Shown here in pieces: positions 52,685-62,072 of a stretch of 64,000 nt of DNA (within the stretch, counting starts at the first letter, position 1; each line of letters opens with the position of its first letter). The notes under the pieces were generated by a model, which had not been told where the DNA came from, did no database searches, and worked only from the letters and a program-made list of their open reading frames with translations. Position numbers and translations under genes: made by a program. Source of the stretch: Streptomyces sp. CB02400. Its GTDB lineage: Bacteria > Actinomycetota > Actinomycetes > Streptomycetales > Streptomycetaceae. The stretch spans positions 1 to 64,000 of the forward strand of contig NZ_LIWB01000027.1 of the NCBI RefSeq assembly GCF_001905725.1, read 5' to 3'.

Positions 52685-53643
52685 CCGCTGCTCCAGTTCA
52701 GGAGGTTGATGCCGAGCTTGGGGGTGCCGTTGTCGTTGCCGTCGTAGTAGTGGTAGACGATCAGGTCCCCGTCGACGTCGTTCATGATCGACTGGCCGCC
52801 GGGGCCGATGACGCTGCCGTGCGACTCGAGTACGGGCGTACCGCCGTTGTTCATCATCGAGACGCCGTTCTTGTCGCGGTACGGCCCGGTGACGCTGGTG
52901 GCGCGGCCGACCTTGACCTTGTAGGTGGAGCTGGTGCCGGCGCAGCAGGTGTCGTACGAGGCGAAGAGGTAGTAGTAGCCGTTCCGTTTGACGATGAACG
53001 GCGCCTCGACGGCCTTCGTCCCGGAGGGGCGGGAGGCGAGCGAGTAGCGGGTGGTGTGGGAGGAGAGCTGCTTCCCGGTGGAGGGGTTGATCTGGATCAT
53101 CTTGATCCCGGTCCACCAACTGCCGAAGGACAGCCACCACTTGCCGTCGTCGTCGACGAAGAGGTTGGGGTCGATGGCGTTGTAGTCGCTGGAGGAGTTC
53201 GACGTGTGGACGATGCCGTAGTCGCTCCAGCTGCCCGGCTGTCCGGTGGTCGAGCCGGCCAGCCCGATGGCGGAGGTGTTCGACCCGAACTTCGAGACGG
53301 AGTAGTACATCAGGTACTTGCCGCCGTGGTACGAGATGTCCGGCGCCCAGGCCTCCGGTACGGAGGAGTAGTTCCGCCACCAGCTCGGCCGGGACGAGAA
53401 CGCGTCGGCGCCGGCGGAGAAGGCGGTGCGGTCGGTGGAGGCCTTGTTGGAGATGCCGCCGCCGGTGGCGTAGAGGAGGTACTGCCCGGAGGAGGTCCGG
53501 ATCATCGACGGGTCGTGCGTGATGACGGACCCGGTGACGCGGCCGGGGTTGGGGTACGCCGAGGCGGTGGTCGGCATCAGCGCCAGGAGGGCGGCGGTGG
53601 GGATCGCGAGGAGGGCGGTGCGCTTTCGGAGGGTGCGGCTCAT
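52666..53643 (-). CDS. Secreted GH43 endo-1,5-alpha-L-arabinanase
   Basis: This 325-residue protein has AAGGAG before ATG 53643. The Sec signal ends near TTASA. The three GH43 acids are seen in ITHDPSMIR (D44), NAIDPNLF and KAVEAPFIV. It has no binding module. It is paralogous to the enzyme at 59278-60246, including the CCAGTSSTYKVKVGRA segment. It cuts arabinan chains outside the cell. Its promoter region (53677-53742) is shared in sequence with the oligosaccharide importer operon. Confidence 0.9.
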   Translation of the reverse strand: MSRTLRKRTALLAIPTAALLALMPTTASAYPNPGRVTGSVITHDPSMIRTSSGQYLLYATGGGISNKASTDRTAFSAGADAFSSRPSWWRNYSSVPEAWAPDISYHGGKYLMYYSVSKFGSNTSAIGLAGSTTGQPGSWSDYGIVHTSNSSSDYNAIDPNLFVDDDGKWWLSFGSWWTGIKMIQINPSTGKQLSSHTTRYSLASRPSGTKAVEAPFIVKRNGYYYLFASYDTCCAGTSSTYKVKVGRATSVTGPYRDKNGVSMMNNGGTPVLESHGSVIGPGGQSIMNDVDGDLIVYHYYDGNDNGTPKLGINLLNWSSGWPVAY

Positions 53644-53676
53644 GCGGGGTTCTCCTTGCGGTGGGGTGAGGAGACC

Positions 53677-53742
53677 GTTCGGGATTCCGAACAGCGATCG
53701 CAAGTTCGAACGGACCGTAGAATCGAACCACTTGCGCGTCAA
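53677..53742 (-). promoter_or_regulatory. Promoter and operator of the GH43 pair
   Basis: On the minus strand, -35 TTGACG (53742-53737), a 17-bp spacer and -10 TACGGT (53719-53714). Next to the -10 is TTCGAA (53705-53710), then the palindrome GTTCGGGATTCCGAAC (53677-53692). The block TTCGAACGGACCGTA and the GCGCGTCAATGGT end are repeated at the promoter at 63472-63512. Confidence 0.7.
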
Positions 53743-53792
53743 TGGTCCGCGCGGCCCCACTTGCCTCCGCACGGACGGCCCCGCCGAAAGAA

Positions 53793-53830
53793 GCGGGCGG
53801 GCCGCGCATGCACCGCGCCGGCCCGCCCGC
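53793..53830 (-). terminator. Terminator after DUF4360 gene
   Basis: GCGGGCGGGCCG (53793-53804) and CGGCCCGCCCGC (53819-53830) form a perfect 12-bp stem with a 14-nt loop, 26 bp beyond the DUF4360 stop. Confidence 0.75.
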
Positions 53831-53856
53831 TCCCGTTCCCGCTTCTCAGCGGGCCC

Positions 53857-54507
53857 TCACTCCTCCGGGCACTCCTTCCACGCGAGGTGGTACACGGTGC
53901 TGATGTCCCCGTCCGTGGAGTCCATCGTCATGAAGCTGACGTCGTCGGGCGCCGTGGTGCCCGCGCTCACCCGCAGCTCCGTGTTGATGTTGAAGTTGCG
54001 CTGCACCCCGCAGGGTGCGTAGACCAGTTGGGCCCAGTCGGTCTCGTCCGTGGCCTGCCAGTTGTCGTCGAGGGGGCCCGCGAAGGGGTGGCTGCGGTAC
54101 TCCGTGTTCGGGGAGCCCTGGAAGTAGTACGACGCCCGCTGCGTCCCCTTCGCGCCGGGCTGGAGCGAGGCGAAGCCCCGGTAGTCGGCGCTGGCGATGG
54201 CGTAGGTGAAGCCCTGGGGGACGTGCACCAGCAGGCTGAGCTGGCAGTTCTTGCGGGAGTCCGTGGGGGCGGAGTTCCCGCCGGCCTGGGCGAGGTAGTC
54301 GCTGTACGTCACGGTGAAGGCGGTGTTGTCCGCGGAGACGGCGACCGCGGCGGTGCCCTGGGGGCAACCGGAACCGTTCACTGTGGCGACCTTGATGACG
54401 ATCTTGTCCGGCGGCGGGTCCTCGAAACCGGTCGCCGGGTTGTGCGCGGGTAACGCGGCGGTGAGGAGCGCGGCTGCCGCCGCACTCAGGAGCAGTCCAC
54501 CAGCCAT
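53857..54507 (-). CDS. Secreted DUF4360 protein
   Basis: This 216-residue protein has an Ala/Leu-rich Sec signal. The mature part fits DUF4360: VATVNGSGCPQGTAAVAVS, AFTVTYSDYLAQAG, NCQLSLLVHVPQGFTYAI and a late PCGVQRNFNINTELRV, with conserved cysteines. The function is unknown; the family is common among secreted proteins of fungi and actinobacteria. It is flanked by arabinan genes but has its own promoter region and terminator. Confidence 0.82.
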   Translation of the reverse strand: MAGGLLLSAAAAALLTAALPAHNPATGFEDPPPDKIVIKVATVNGSGCPQGTAAVAVSADNTAFTVTYSDYLAQAGGNSAPTDSRKNCQLSLLVHVPQGFTYAIASADYRGFASLQPGAKGTQRASYYFQGSPNTEYRSHPFAGPLDDNWQATDETDWAQLVYAPCGVQRNFNINTELRVSAGTTAPDDVSFMTMDSTDGDISTVYHLAWKECPEE

Positions 54508-54835
54508 GGTTCTCCATCCTTCGGTGGGGGGTGATGTCTCGCCTTGCTGTCATGGATCACTGAGACGGTTGAAGCGTCATGTACATGCCAACAACACACG
54601 CGCATGCGCTCCCGGCCTCGTGAAGGAGGCATGAAGGTGCGGTGAAGGCCGGGAGCGCTCGCATCGTACGAAGCCCCGCGACCGGCGGACAGGGTGAACT
54701 CCGGCCATTCACTTCCGTCACACCGAACCGGGAGGAAACAGGCGTACCGGAACCCTCGTGTGAACGCGGAGGCGCCGGTTCATGGACAATGGCCCACCGG
54801 CACCCCGTGTGGCAGTACAAGCAGGAGGCGCTCCC
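54508..54835. other. Divergent intergenic region with palindromes
   Basis: No gene is supported in these 328 bp. CATGTACATG (54578-54587) is a perfect 10-bp palindrome. GCGCTCCCGGCCT (54606-54618) and its complement (54646-54658) form a 13-bp inverted repeat with a 27-nt loop, which in this divergent setting may be an operator. CAGGAGG (54822-54828) serves the gene at 54836. Confidence 0.55.
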
Positions 54836-57676
54836 TTGGAGCTCAGCAGGCGTACCTTCACCGCCCTGGCCGGTACGGCGGCGCTCGGTCTCGCGCTGGC
54901 CGGCAGCGGCGGGGCGGCGACCGGCGCGCACGGACCGCGCAGCGTGCCGACGGGCCCGCCGCCGCCTCCTCCGAGCGCGGACGGCAAGCGGCACCGGATC
55001 GGCTACGACCGGTACTCGCTGCTGGTCGACGGCCGGCGCCTGGTGCTGTGGTCCGGCGAGCTGCACCCCTTCCGGCTGCCCAGCCCGTCCCTGTGGCGGG
55101 ACGTGCTGCAGAAGCTGCGCGCGGGCGGGTGCAACGCGGTCAGCGTCCCCGTGCCGTGGAACTACCACTCCCCGGCGCCCGGAACGTACGACTTCACCGG
55201 CGTGCGGGACCTGGACCTCTTCCTGACCATGGCCGCCGAGGAGCGGCTGTACGTCATCCTGCGTCCCGGCCCGTACCTCGGCTCCGCCGATCTCGACGCC
55301 GGCGGCTTCCCCGGGTGGCTGACGGCCACCGGGGGCCGCGCCCGCACCGCCGACCCCGAGTACCTGCGGCACGTCGACGAGTGGCTGAGCGCCGTCAACC
55401 GCATCGCCGTCCGGCACCTGTTCACCGCGGGCGGCGGCACCGTGCTGCTGTACCAGTTCGAGGACGGGTCCGGGGTCTCCATCGGCGATCCGGCCGGGCG
55501 GGCCTATCTGACCCACCTGTACGACAAGGCGCGCGCCGACCGCATCGACGTACCGCTCTTCCACGCGGACGGGCACTTCGGTGAGGGCGGGACCGGCCGG
55601 CCGACGCCCTCGTTCGTGGCCGCGGCGGCCGGCGGGGCGGCCGATCCGTGGGGCGGGGCCACCTCCGGCGGCAAGGGGTACGCGGAGGTGCGGCGGACGC
55701 ACGGCGCGGCCCACGAGCGGCGCGACCACCTCACGAGCCTCGCCGACGGCGCCACGGTGCACAACGTCGGCGTGGCGTTCGGCGGGACCTCGTGGGGCTG
55801 GCTTCCCTCGCCGGGCGTCTACACCTCGTACGACTACGGGGCGGCGATCACCGAGGGCCGCCGGCCGACGCCGAAGATGGCCGCGCTCCAGCAGCTCGGC
55901 CATCTGCTGCGGACCGTGCCCGACCTCGCCCGGCTGGACCCGGCGGAGGAGGTACGGGCCGAGGACGACCGGCTGAAGGTGCGCCACCTGGCCAACCCCG
56001 ACACCGGCGCCCAGGTGTACGTCCTGCACAACGACTCCGCGGAGCCGGTCGGCTCGATGCTGCCGGACACCGGCATCGACGTACCGGTCACCGTCGGCGC
56101 CCACGACGCCAAGCTGCTCACCACCGGCCTGGAACTGGGCCGGCGGAAACTGGCGTACACCACCGCGCAGCCCATGCTGAACACGACCGTCGGACGGCAG
56201 GACATCGCCCTGTTCACGGGCCGCAGCGGTGAGACGGCACAGGTCGCGCTGGACTGCGACACCGAGCCGGTCACCAACCGGCTGGACGACGAGCCCGGAT
56301 GGTCCTACGACCGGGGCAGGCTGAACGTCGTGGTGCCGCTCGGGGTGGGCGGACTGAGCAGGGTGCTGGTCGAGGGCGGGGACTCCGAGACGCCCATGGT
56401 GCTGCTGTTCGCCGACGACGCGACGGCACTGCACCTGTGGCCGTACGAGACCCCGTCCGGCTCACTGCTGGTCTACGGCCCGGCGCTGCTCCGCTCGGTC
56501 ACCCTGCGCGGCTCCACCGCCCATCTCGTCGGCGACCACGTCGGCGAGATGGGCCTGGAGGTGTGGGCACCGCGCGGGATCACCGCCGTGACCTGGAACG
56601 GGCGGCCGGTGCGCACCCGTGTCAGCCGGGCCGGGAGCCTGGTGATGGAAGGGCTGATGCCGGGCGTCCCCGAGGTGCGGCTGCCCGCGCTGGAGGGCTG
56701 GCGGAGGCAGGCGGAGAACCCGGAGTCCGAGGCCGGTTTCGACGACTCGGCGTGGCCGGCCGCCGACCGCACGTCGTCGCACAGTACGACGCCCGTGCCC
56801 GAGGACGGTCCCGTCCTGTTCGCGGACGACTACGGCTTCCACCACGGCGACGTCTGGTACCGGGGGCGGTTCGAGGACACGCGGGGCGTCGAGTCCGTGT
56901 CGCTGTCCTACAGCACCGGTACGCAGGGACTGCTGATGGCCTGGCTGGACGGCCGCCCGCTGGGCACGCACCGCATGCCGGTCCCGGACGAGGACACGGC
57001 GGATCAGGGCACGTGGACGGCGACGGCCTCCTTCGACGTGCCGGAGAAGCGGCGCGAGCGGGGCCCGCACGTGCTGTCGGTGCTCGTACGGCCGATGCAG
57101 CACGACGGGGACGAGCGGGCGGAGAACACGCACAAGGCCGCGCGCGGGCTCGTCGCCGTCGAGTTCGGGGGCCGCTCCCGGAGCGTGGAGTGGCGGATCC
57201 AGGGCGCCGCGGCACCGGACCGGGTGCGCGGGCCGCTGAACAACGGCGGGCTGTACGGGGAGCGGGAGGGCTGGCACCTGCCGGGGTTCGACGACCGGGA
57301 GTGGCGGGCCGCGGAGTTCCCGCGGGAGGTGCGGCGGCAGGGGGTGACCTGGTGCCGGACGGGCTTCCGGCTGGACGTACCCACCGACGTGGACGCCTCG
57401 ATCGGGCTCACGATCGACGACGACCCGGAGCACGCCTACCGGGTCCAGGTCTTCCTCAACGGCTGGAACATGGGCCAGTACATCAACGATGTGGGCCCGC
57501 AGCACACCTTCGTCCTGCCGAACGGGATTCTGCGCACACGTGGGACCAACACACTGGCCCTGGCGGTGCTGTCCGACGGGACCACACCGTCGGGCCCGCG
57601 TGATGTACGGCTGACCCTGCTGGGCGCGGTGCAGGGCGGGGTTCCGGTGGAGGCGGTGGACTCACCGGGGAGGTGA
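54836..57676 (+). CDS. GH35 beta-galactosidase-like protein, catalytic residues apparently lost
   Basis: The start is taken at TTG 54836 (CAGGAGG 7 nt upstream); it gives 946 residues with a twin-arginine signal (ELSRRTFTALAG). The GH35 barrel is clear: FRLPSPSLWRDVLQKLRAGG, VPVPWNYHSPAPGTYDFTG, YVILRPGPYLGS, GGFPGWL. The segment matching the acid/base site (family form QIENEYG) reads QFEDGSG. The segment matching the nucleophile site (TEFW-GWFD-WGG) reads AAAA-GGAADPWGG, so both Glu seem absent. C-terminal beta domains follow, ending with a jelly-roll (FLNGWNMGQYI). It may bind galactan rather than cleave it. It is convergent with the GH51 gene. Confidence 0.8.
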   Translation: MELSRRTFTALAGTAALGLALAGSGGAATGAHGPRSVPTGPPPPPPSADGKRHRIGYDRYSLLVDGRRLVLWSGELHPFRLPSPSLWRDVLQKLRAGGCNAVSVPVPWNYHSPAPGTYDFTGVRDLDLFLTMAAEERLYVILRPGPYLGSADLDAGGFPGWLTATGGRARTADPEYLRHVDEWLSAVNRIAVRHLFTAGGGTVLLYQFEDGSGVSIGDPAGRAYLTHLYDKARADRIDVPLFHADGHFGEGGTGRPTPSFVAAAAGGAADPWGGATSGGKGYAEVRRTHGAAHERRDHLTSLADGATVHNVGVAFGGTSWGWLPSPGVYTSYDYGAAITEGRRPTPKMAALQQLGHLLRTVPDLARLDPAEEVRAEDDRLKVRHLANPDTGAQVYVLHNDSAEPVGSMLPDTGIDVPVTVGAHDAKLLTTGLELGRRKLAYTTAQPMLNTTVGRQDIALFTGRSGETAQVALDCDTEPVTNRLDDEPGWSYDRGRLNVVVPLGVGGLSRVLVEGGDSETPMVLLFADDATALHLWPYETPSGSLLVYGPALLRSVTLRGSTAHLVGDHVGEMGLEVWAPRGITAVTWNGRPVRTRVSRAGSLVMEGLMPGVPEVRLPALEGWRRQAENPESEAGFDDSAWPAADRTSSHSTTPVPEDGPVLFADDYGFHHGDVWYRGRFEDTRGVESVSLSYSTGTQGLLMAWLDGRPLGTHRMPVPDEDTADQGTWTATASFDVPEKRRERGPHVLSVLVRPMQHDGDERAENTHKAARGLVAVEFGGRSRSVEWRIQGAAAPDRVRGPLNNGGLYGEREGWHLPGFDDREWRAAEFPREVRRQGVTWCRTGFRLDVPTDVDASIGLTIDDDPEHAYRVQVFLNGWNMGQYINDVGPQHTFVLPNGILRTRGTNTLALAVLSDGTTPSGPRDVRLTLLGAVQGGVPVEAVDSPGR

Positions 57677-57706
57677 GCCGGAGGGTGAGCCCACCGCCCC
57701 GGTGGC

Positions 57707-59212
57707 TCACGCCAGCCGGATCACGTTCCAGGACAGCGGCTCCAGTACGGCGGAGAGCCGGCCGTCCTCCAGGGCCGTGCCGCCGACCGTGTGCGGGACG
57801 ACCCGCTCGGGCTCGGCGAGGGTGTTGCGGGCGTCGGGGTCGGCGTCCGCGAGGGCGCTGTGCTCGACGACCGAGGTGAGGTCGAGGCCGTTGAGGGCGA
57901 CGTCCAGCGGCAGCGACTCGGTGCGGCTGCGGTTGACGGCGAACACGGTGACCGTGCCGTCCTCGGCGCGCACGGCGGTGGCGTGCAGCAGGTCGGCCTC
58001 GCCGTACTTCTTCGTCTCGTACGTCGGTGAGTCCACGCGGACGTCGAGCACATCGCCCCGGCCGTACTTCGAGGCCTGGGCGAACGGGAAGAACGTCGTC
58101 TGCCGCCAGGCCGGGCCGCCGGGCTCGGTCATGATCGGGGCGATCACGTTGACGAGCTGGGCGAGACAGGCGACGGTGACGCGGTCCGCGTGCCGGAGCA
58201 GCGCGATGAGCAGCGAGCCGAAGACGACGGCGTCGGTGACGTTGTAGTTGTCCTCCAGGAGGCGGGGGGCCTCGGGCCAGTCCAGGGCGCTGACCTGGGC
58301 TTCCGTGCGGGAGAGGTACCAGACGTTCCACTCGTCGAAGGAGAGGTTGATCTTCTTCTTGGACTTGAGGCGGGCGCCGATGTGGTCGCAGGTGGCGACC
58401 ACGTTCTCGATGAAGGACTCCATGTCGACGGCGGAGGCGAGGAAGGAGTCGACGTCCCCGTCGAGCGGCTCGTAGTAGGCGTGCAGGGAGATGTAGTCGA
58501 CCAGGTCGTACGTCTCCTTGAGGACCGTCGCCTCCCACTCGGCGAAGGTCTCCATGGACTGGCCGGAGGAGCCGCAGGCGACGAGCTCGACACCCGGGTC
58601 GATCTGGCGCATGGCGCGGGCGGTCTCGGCGGCGATCCGGCCGTACTCCTCGGCGGTCTTGTGACCGGTCTGCCAGGGGCCGTCCATCTCGTTGCCGAGG
58701 CACCACATGCGGATGTCGAACGGGTCCTTGTCGCCGTGCTCGACGCGCAGGTCCGAAAGGGCCGTGCCGGCGGGGTGGTTGGAGTACTCCTGGAGCTCCA
58801 GGGCCTCGGCGACGCCCCGGGTGCCGAGGTTGACGGCCATCATGGGCTCGGCCTGGGGGCCGATCTTCTTCAGGAACGCGATGTACTCGGAGAGGCCGAA
58901 GCGGTTGGTCTCCGTGGAGCGCCAGGCGAGGTCCAGGCGGCGGGGGCGGTCCTCCACCGGGCCTACGGAGTCCTCCCACTTGTAGCCGGAGACGAAGTTG
59001 CCGCCGGGGTAGCGGATGGCGGTGACGCCGAGTTCCCTGACGAGGTCCAGGACGTCTGTGCGGATGCCCTCCGCGTCCGCGGTGGGGTGGTCCGGTTCGA
59101 AGATGCCGGTGTATACGCAGCGACCCAGATGTTCTACGAACGATCCGAAGAGGCGGGGGTTTACCTCACCTACGGTGAAGGCGGGGTCCAGGGTGAAACG
59201 GGCGGTGCGCAT
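57707..59212 (-). CDS. GH51 alpha-L-arabinofuranosidase, cytoplasmic
   Basis: This 501-residue enzyme has no signal peptide. Acid/base E175 is in CLGNEMDG and nucleophile E294 in SFDEWNVWY, the standard GH51 pair. AAAGGAA precedes ATG 59212. It removes arabinose from imported arabino-oligosaccharides. It is the last gene of the importer/GH43 operon, 65 bp after the GH43 gene, with an intergenic repeat between. Confidence 0.95.
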   Translation of the reverse strand: MRTARFTLDPAFTVGEVNPRLFGSFVEHLGRCVYTGIFEPDHPTADAEGIRTDVLDLVRELGVTAIRYPGGNFVSGYKWEDSVGPVEDRPRRLDLAWRSTETNRFGLSEYIAFLKKIGPQAEPMMAVNLGTRGVAEALELQEYSNHPAGTALSDLRVEHGDKDPFDIRMWCLGNEMDGPWQTGHKTAEEYGRIAAETARAMRQIDPGVELVACGSSGQSMETFAEWEATVLKETYDLVDYISLHAYYEPLDGDVDSFLASAVDMESFIENVVATCDHIGARLKSKKKINLSFDEWNVWYLSRTEAQVSALDWPEAPRLLEDNYNVTDAVVFGSLLIALLRHADRVTVACLAQLVNVIAPIMTEPGGPAWRQTTFFPFAQASKYGRGDVLDVRVDSPTYETKKYGEADLLHATAVRAEDGTVTVFAVNRSRTESLPLDVALNGLDLTSVVEHSALADADPDARNTLAEPERVVPHTVGGTALEDGRLSAVLEPLSWNVIRLA

Positions 59213-59259
59213 GGGTTCCTTTCGGTGCGTTTTCGAGTGCGGGTGCGTTGTGGCTGGTC

Positions 59260-59278
59260 GCGCAGTTCCCCGCGCCCC
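59260..59278 (+). repeat. Dispersed 19-bp element, second copy
   Basis: GCGCAGTTCCCCGCGCCCC, identical to 13194-13212. Here it lies between the GH43 and GH51 genes of one operon and touches the GH43 stop codon. Confidence 0.8.
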
Positions 59279-60246
59279 TAAAAGACTGTGGGCCAGCCGT
59301 TCTTTTGCCAGTTCAGCCGGTTGAGCCCCAGCTTGGGGGTGCCTTCGTCCTCGGCGTCGTAATAGTGGTAGGCCAGCCAGTCGCGGCCCTTGTCCCTGAA
59401 GACCGACTGGCCGCCCGTGCCCACGTACTTGCCGTGGCCGGCGAGGAGGAGGTCGCCGCCGCCTTCCAGCATCGGGGTGCCCTTGCTGTCGACGTACGGG
59501 CCGGTGATCGATGTCGAGCGGCCGACCTTGATCTTGTACGTCGAGTTCACGCCCGCGCAGCACGCGTCGTACGACGCGAACAGGTAGTAGTGGCGGCCGT
59601 GTTTCACGATCTCCGGACCCTCGACCGCGTACGGCTCGTCGGGGCGGGTGGCCAGGTGGTGGACCGTGGGGTCCTCGATCGCCTTGCCCGTTCTGGGGTT
59701 CAGTTCGACCATGCGGATGCCGGTCCAGTACGAGCCGAAGGTCATCCACAGGCGGCCGTCGGCCTGGACGACCGCCGGGTCGATGGCGTTCCAGTGGTCG
59801 GTGGTCTCCGAGGTGAAGACCTTGCCGTGGTCGGTCCAGGTGCCGGGCAGGCCCGTGCGGGAGGTGGCCACGCCGATCGCGGAGTGGTTGGTGCCCCAGG
59901 AGGAGACGGCGTAGTACAGCCAGTAGCGGCCGGCGCGGTAGGTGAGGTCGGGGGCCCAGGGGTCGCCGGTGTCGTTGTACTCGTACCACCAGGCGGGGGG
60001 TTCGGCGAAGGCGTTGCCCGCGTCCGTCCAGTGGACGCGGTCCTTCGAGGTGCGGGCGCCGATGACGCCGCCGGTCGAATAGGCCACGTAGCCGCCGGAC
60101 TTGAGGCGCATCACGGTCGGGTCGTGGATGATCTGCTGGCCGGTGACCGGCTGGGGGTCGGGGTAGGTCACGTCCGCCTGGGCGGTGGTCGGCAGCAGGG
60201 CCACGACCGCGGCGGCCAGGAGGGTGACGAGTCTCAGGCGTTTCAC
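59278..60246 (-). CDS. Secreted GH43 endo-1,5-alpha-L-arabinanase
   Basis: This 322-residue protein has a Sec signal (RLVTLLAAAVVALLPTTAQA). The three GH43 acidic sites are IIHDPTVMR, NAIDPAVV and AVEGPEIV. It is close in sequence to the enzyme at 52666-53643, so the window carries two arabinanase paralogues. It is placed between the ABC permease (21 bp upstream) and GH51 in one operon. Confidence 0.92.
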   Translation of the reverse strand: MKRLRLVTLLAAAVVALLPTTAQADVTYPDPQPVTGQQIIHDPTVMRLKSGGYVAYSTGGVIGARTSKDRVHWTDAGNAFAEPPAWWYEYNDTGDPWAPDLTYRAGRYWLYYAVSSWGTNHSAIGVATSRTGLPGTWTDHGKVFTSETTDHWNAIDPAVVQADGRLWMTFGSYWTGIRMVELNPRTGKAIEDPTVHHLATRPDEPYAVEGPEIVKHGRHYYLFASYDACCAGVNSTYKIKVGRSTSITGPYVDSKGTPMLEGGGDLLLAGHGKYVGTGGQSVFRDKGRDWLAYHYYDAEDEGTPKLGLNRLNWQKNGWPTVF

Positions 60247-60267
60247 ATCAGGCTCCCCTCGGTGGGA

Positions 60268-61134
60268 TCACTGGCCGGCCAGACCGGTGTGGGCGACGCC
60301 CGCCACGATCTGGCGCTGGAAGAAGACGAAGACGATGATCAGGGGCAGGCCCGCCATGAGGCCGCCGGCCATGAGCTGGGCCCACTGGATGCCGTAGGAG
60401 TTCATGACGGTCGCGATGCCGTTCGGCATGGTCATCAGGTCGGGGTTGTTGGTGACCATGTAGGGCCACAGGAAGTTGTTCCACGAGCTGATGAAGGTGA
60501 AGATGCCGACGGCCGCGAGGGAGGGGCGGGAGAGCGGCACGATGATCGTGAAGAAGACGCGCCAGCGGCCGGCGCCGTCGATGAAGGCGGCCTCCTCCAG
60601 TTCGCGCGGGATGCCCTGGAAGAACTTGTAGAGGATGTAGACCATCGCGGCGGGCGCGCACTGCGGCAGGATCATGCCCCAGTAGGTGTCGACCATGCCC
60701 ATCTGCTGGACGGTGGTGAACAGGGGGACGCCGAGCACGGCCGGGGAGACCATGAGTCCGGCCATGACGACACCCATCAGGACGTTCTTGCCGCGGAACT
60801 CGGTGCGGGCGAAACCGTATCCGGCGAGGGCGCTGGTCACCAGCACGATCGCCGTCACGCAGACGGACACCACCAGGGAGTTCACCAGCCAGTTGGTGAT
60901 GTTGCCGGTCTCGAAGAGCGCCTTCCAGGCCTGGCCCGTCCAGACCTCCGGCAGCCAGTGCGGCGGGATCTCGGCGGCCTCCGCCTCGGACTTGAGCGAG
61001 GTGAGCAGGGCCGCGGCGATCGGCGCCACGAAGACGGCGGAGACGGCGGTGCCGAGCAGGGTGAGGACGATCTGGCTGGGCGTCCAGCGCTTGCGGGACT
61101 TGGTGCGTATCGGCGTGGTCGCGACGGTGGTCAT
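60268..61134 (-). CDS. Sugar ABC permease, AraQ/MalG type
   Basis: This 288-residue membrane protein has six helices and the EAA loop (ELEEAAFIDGAGRWRVFFTIIVP region). ATG 61134 overlaps the upstream permease stop by 4 bp. It belongs to the CUT1 class for oligosaccharides. Confidence 0.93.
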   Translation of the reverse strand: MTTVATTPIRTKSRKRWTPSQIVLTLLGTAVSAVFVAPIAAALLTSLKSEAEAAEIPPHWLPEVWTGQAWKALFETGNITNWLVNSLVVSVCVTAIVLVTSALAGYGFARTEFRGKNVLMGVVMAGLMVSPAVLGVPLFTTVQQMGMVDTYWGMILPQCAPAAMVYILYKFFQGIPRELEEAAFIDGAGRWRVFFTIIVPLSRPSLAAVGIFTFISSWNNFLWPYMVTNNPDLMTMPNGIATVMNSYGIQWAQLMAGGLMAGLPLIIVFVFFQRQIVAGVAHTGLAGQ

Positions 61135-62072
61135 CGGCCGCCCTCCTCACGGTTGCGCAGCAGCCACATCCGCGCCAGGGCGACGGCTGCGATGAGCACG
61201 AAGAAGATGATGGACATCGCGGAGGCATAGCCCACGCGGTAGCTGGTGAAGCCCTGTTCGAGGGTGTACTGGACGAAGGAGCGGGTGCTGAGCTCCGGTC
61301 CGGGGCTGAAGTCCATCATCACGACGGCCTGGTCGAACAGTTGCAGCGAGGCGAGGATCTGGAGCGCGATCACCAGGCCGGTGATGTTGCGCAGCATCGG
61401 CAGGGTGATGTGGACCATGCGGTGCCAGGCGTTCGCCCCGTCCAGCTTGGCCGCCTCGTACAGGTGGCCGGGGATGCTCTGGAGGGCGGCGAGGTACAGC
61501 AGGAAGCTGAACCCGACCGTCCACCACAGGGTCTGGATCACGATGGCGAGCATGGCGTACGACTTGTCGGTCAGCCAGGGCGTGTCGGTCCCGAGGGTGT
61601 GGTTGAACAGGCCGATGCCCTGGGTGAACAGCCACTGCCACATGTTGGCCGCGACCGTCGACGGCAGCAGGAACGGGACGAAGAAGCACAGCCGCCACAG
61701 CCACTTGCCGCGTTCGATGTGGTGGGCGAGCATCGCGAGGAGGAAGGCCATGACGGTGATGCAGGGCACGACCAGGAGCGTGAAGTACGCGCTGTGGCCG
61801 AGCGCGTCCCACATCGCCGAGTCGTTCAGCGCCTCGCGGTAGTTGTCGAGGCCGACGAAGCTCGCGCCCTCGCCGGAGATGTTGGCGTCCGTGAAGCTGA
61901 GGTAGACGCCGCGCAGCAGCGGCCAGACGATGAACAGCACGAAGAGCGCCAGGAAGGGGGCGACGAACCAGCCCCCGTGCTGGAAGCCCTGCTTGCGGCG
62001 GACGGTGGCGCCGGCGGTGGCGGTCTTCGCGCGTGCCGGGCGGATGACGGTCTCTGCACTGGTCGTCGTCAT
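61131..62072 (-). CDS. Sugar ABC permease, AraP/MalF type
   Basis: This 313-residue protein has six helices and the EAA loop (HLYEAAKLDGANAWHRMVHIT). ATG 62072 overlaps the binding-protein stop by 4 bp. It forms the CUT1 channel with the gene downstream. No ATPase gene is present in the operon; the shared Streptomyces ATPase MsiK is the usual partner. Confidence 0.93.
   Translation of the reverse strand: MTTTSAETVIRPARAKTATAGATVRRKQGFQHGGWFVAPFLALFVLFIVWPLLRGVYLSFTDANISGEGASFVGLDNYREALNDSAMWDALGHSAYFTLLVVPCITVMAFLLAMLAHHIERGKWLWRLCFFVPFLLPSTVAANMWQWLFTQGIGLFNHTLGTDTPWLTDKSYAMLAIVIQTLWWTVGFSFLLYLAALQSIPGHLYEAAKLDGANAWHRMVHITLPMLRNITGLVIALQILASLQLFDQAVVMMDFSPGPELSTRSFVQYTLEQGFTSYRVGYASAMSIIFFVLIAAVALARMWLLRNREEGGR

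Noticed and set aside
51251..53809. Single 852-codon protein spanning both GH43 genes
   Set aside because: Upstream of ATG 52684 the frame is an Arg/Pro-rich shadow of the other GH43 gene, which has its own start and signal peptide in another frame.
59248..61230. 660-codon plus-strand frame opposite the ABC permeases
   Set aside because: Gly/Asp/Val/Arg-rich shadow of two well-supported minus-strand genes; no domain and no ribosome site.
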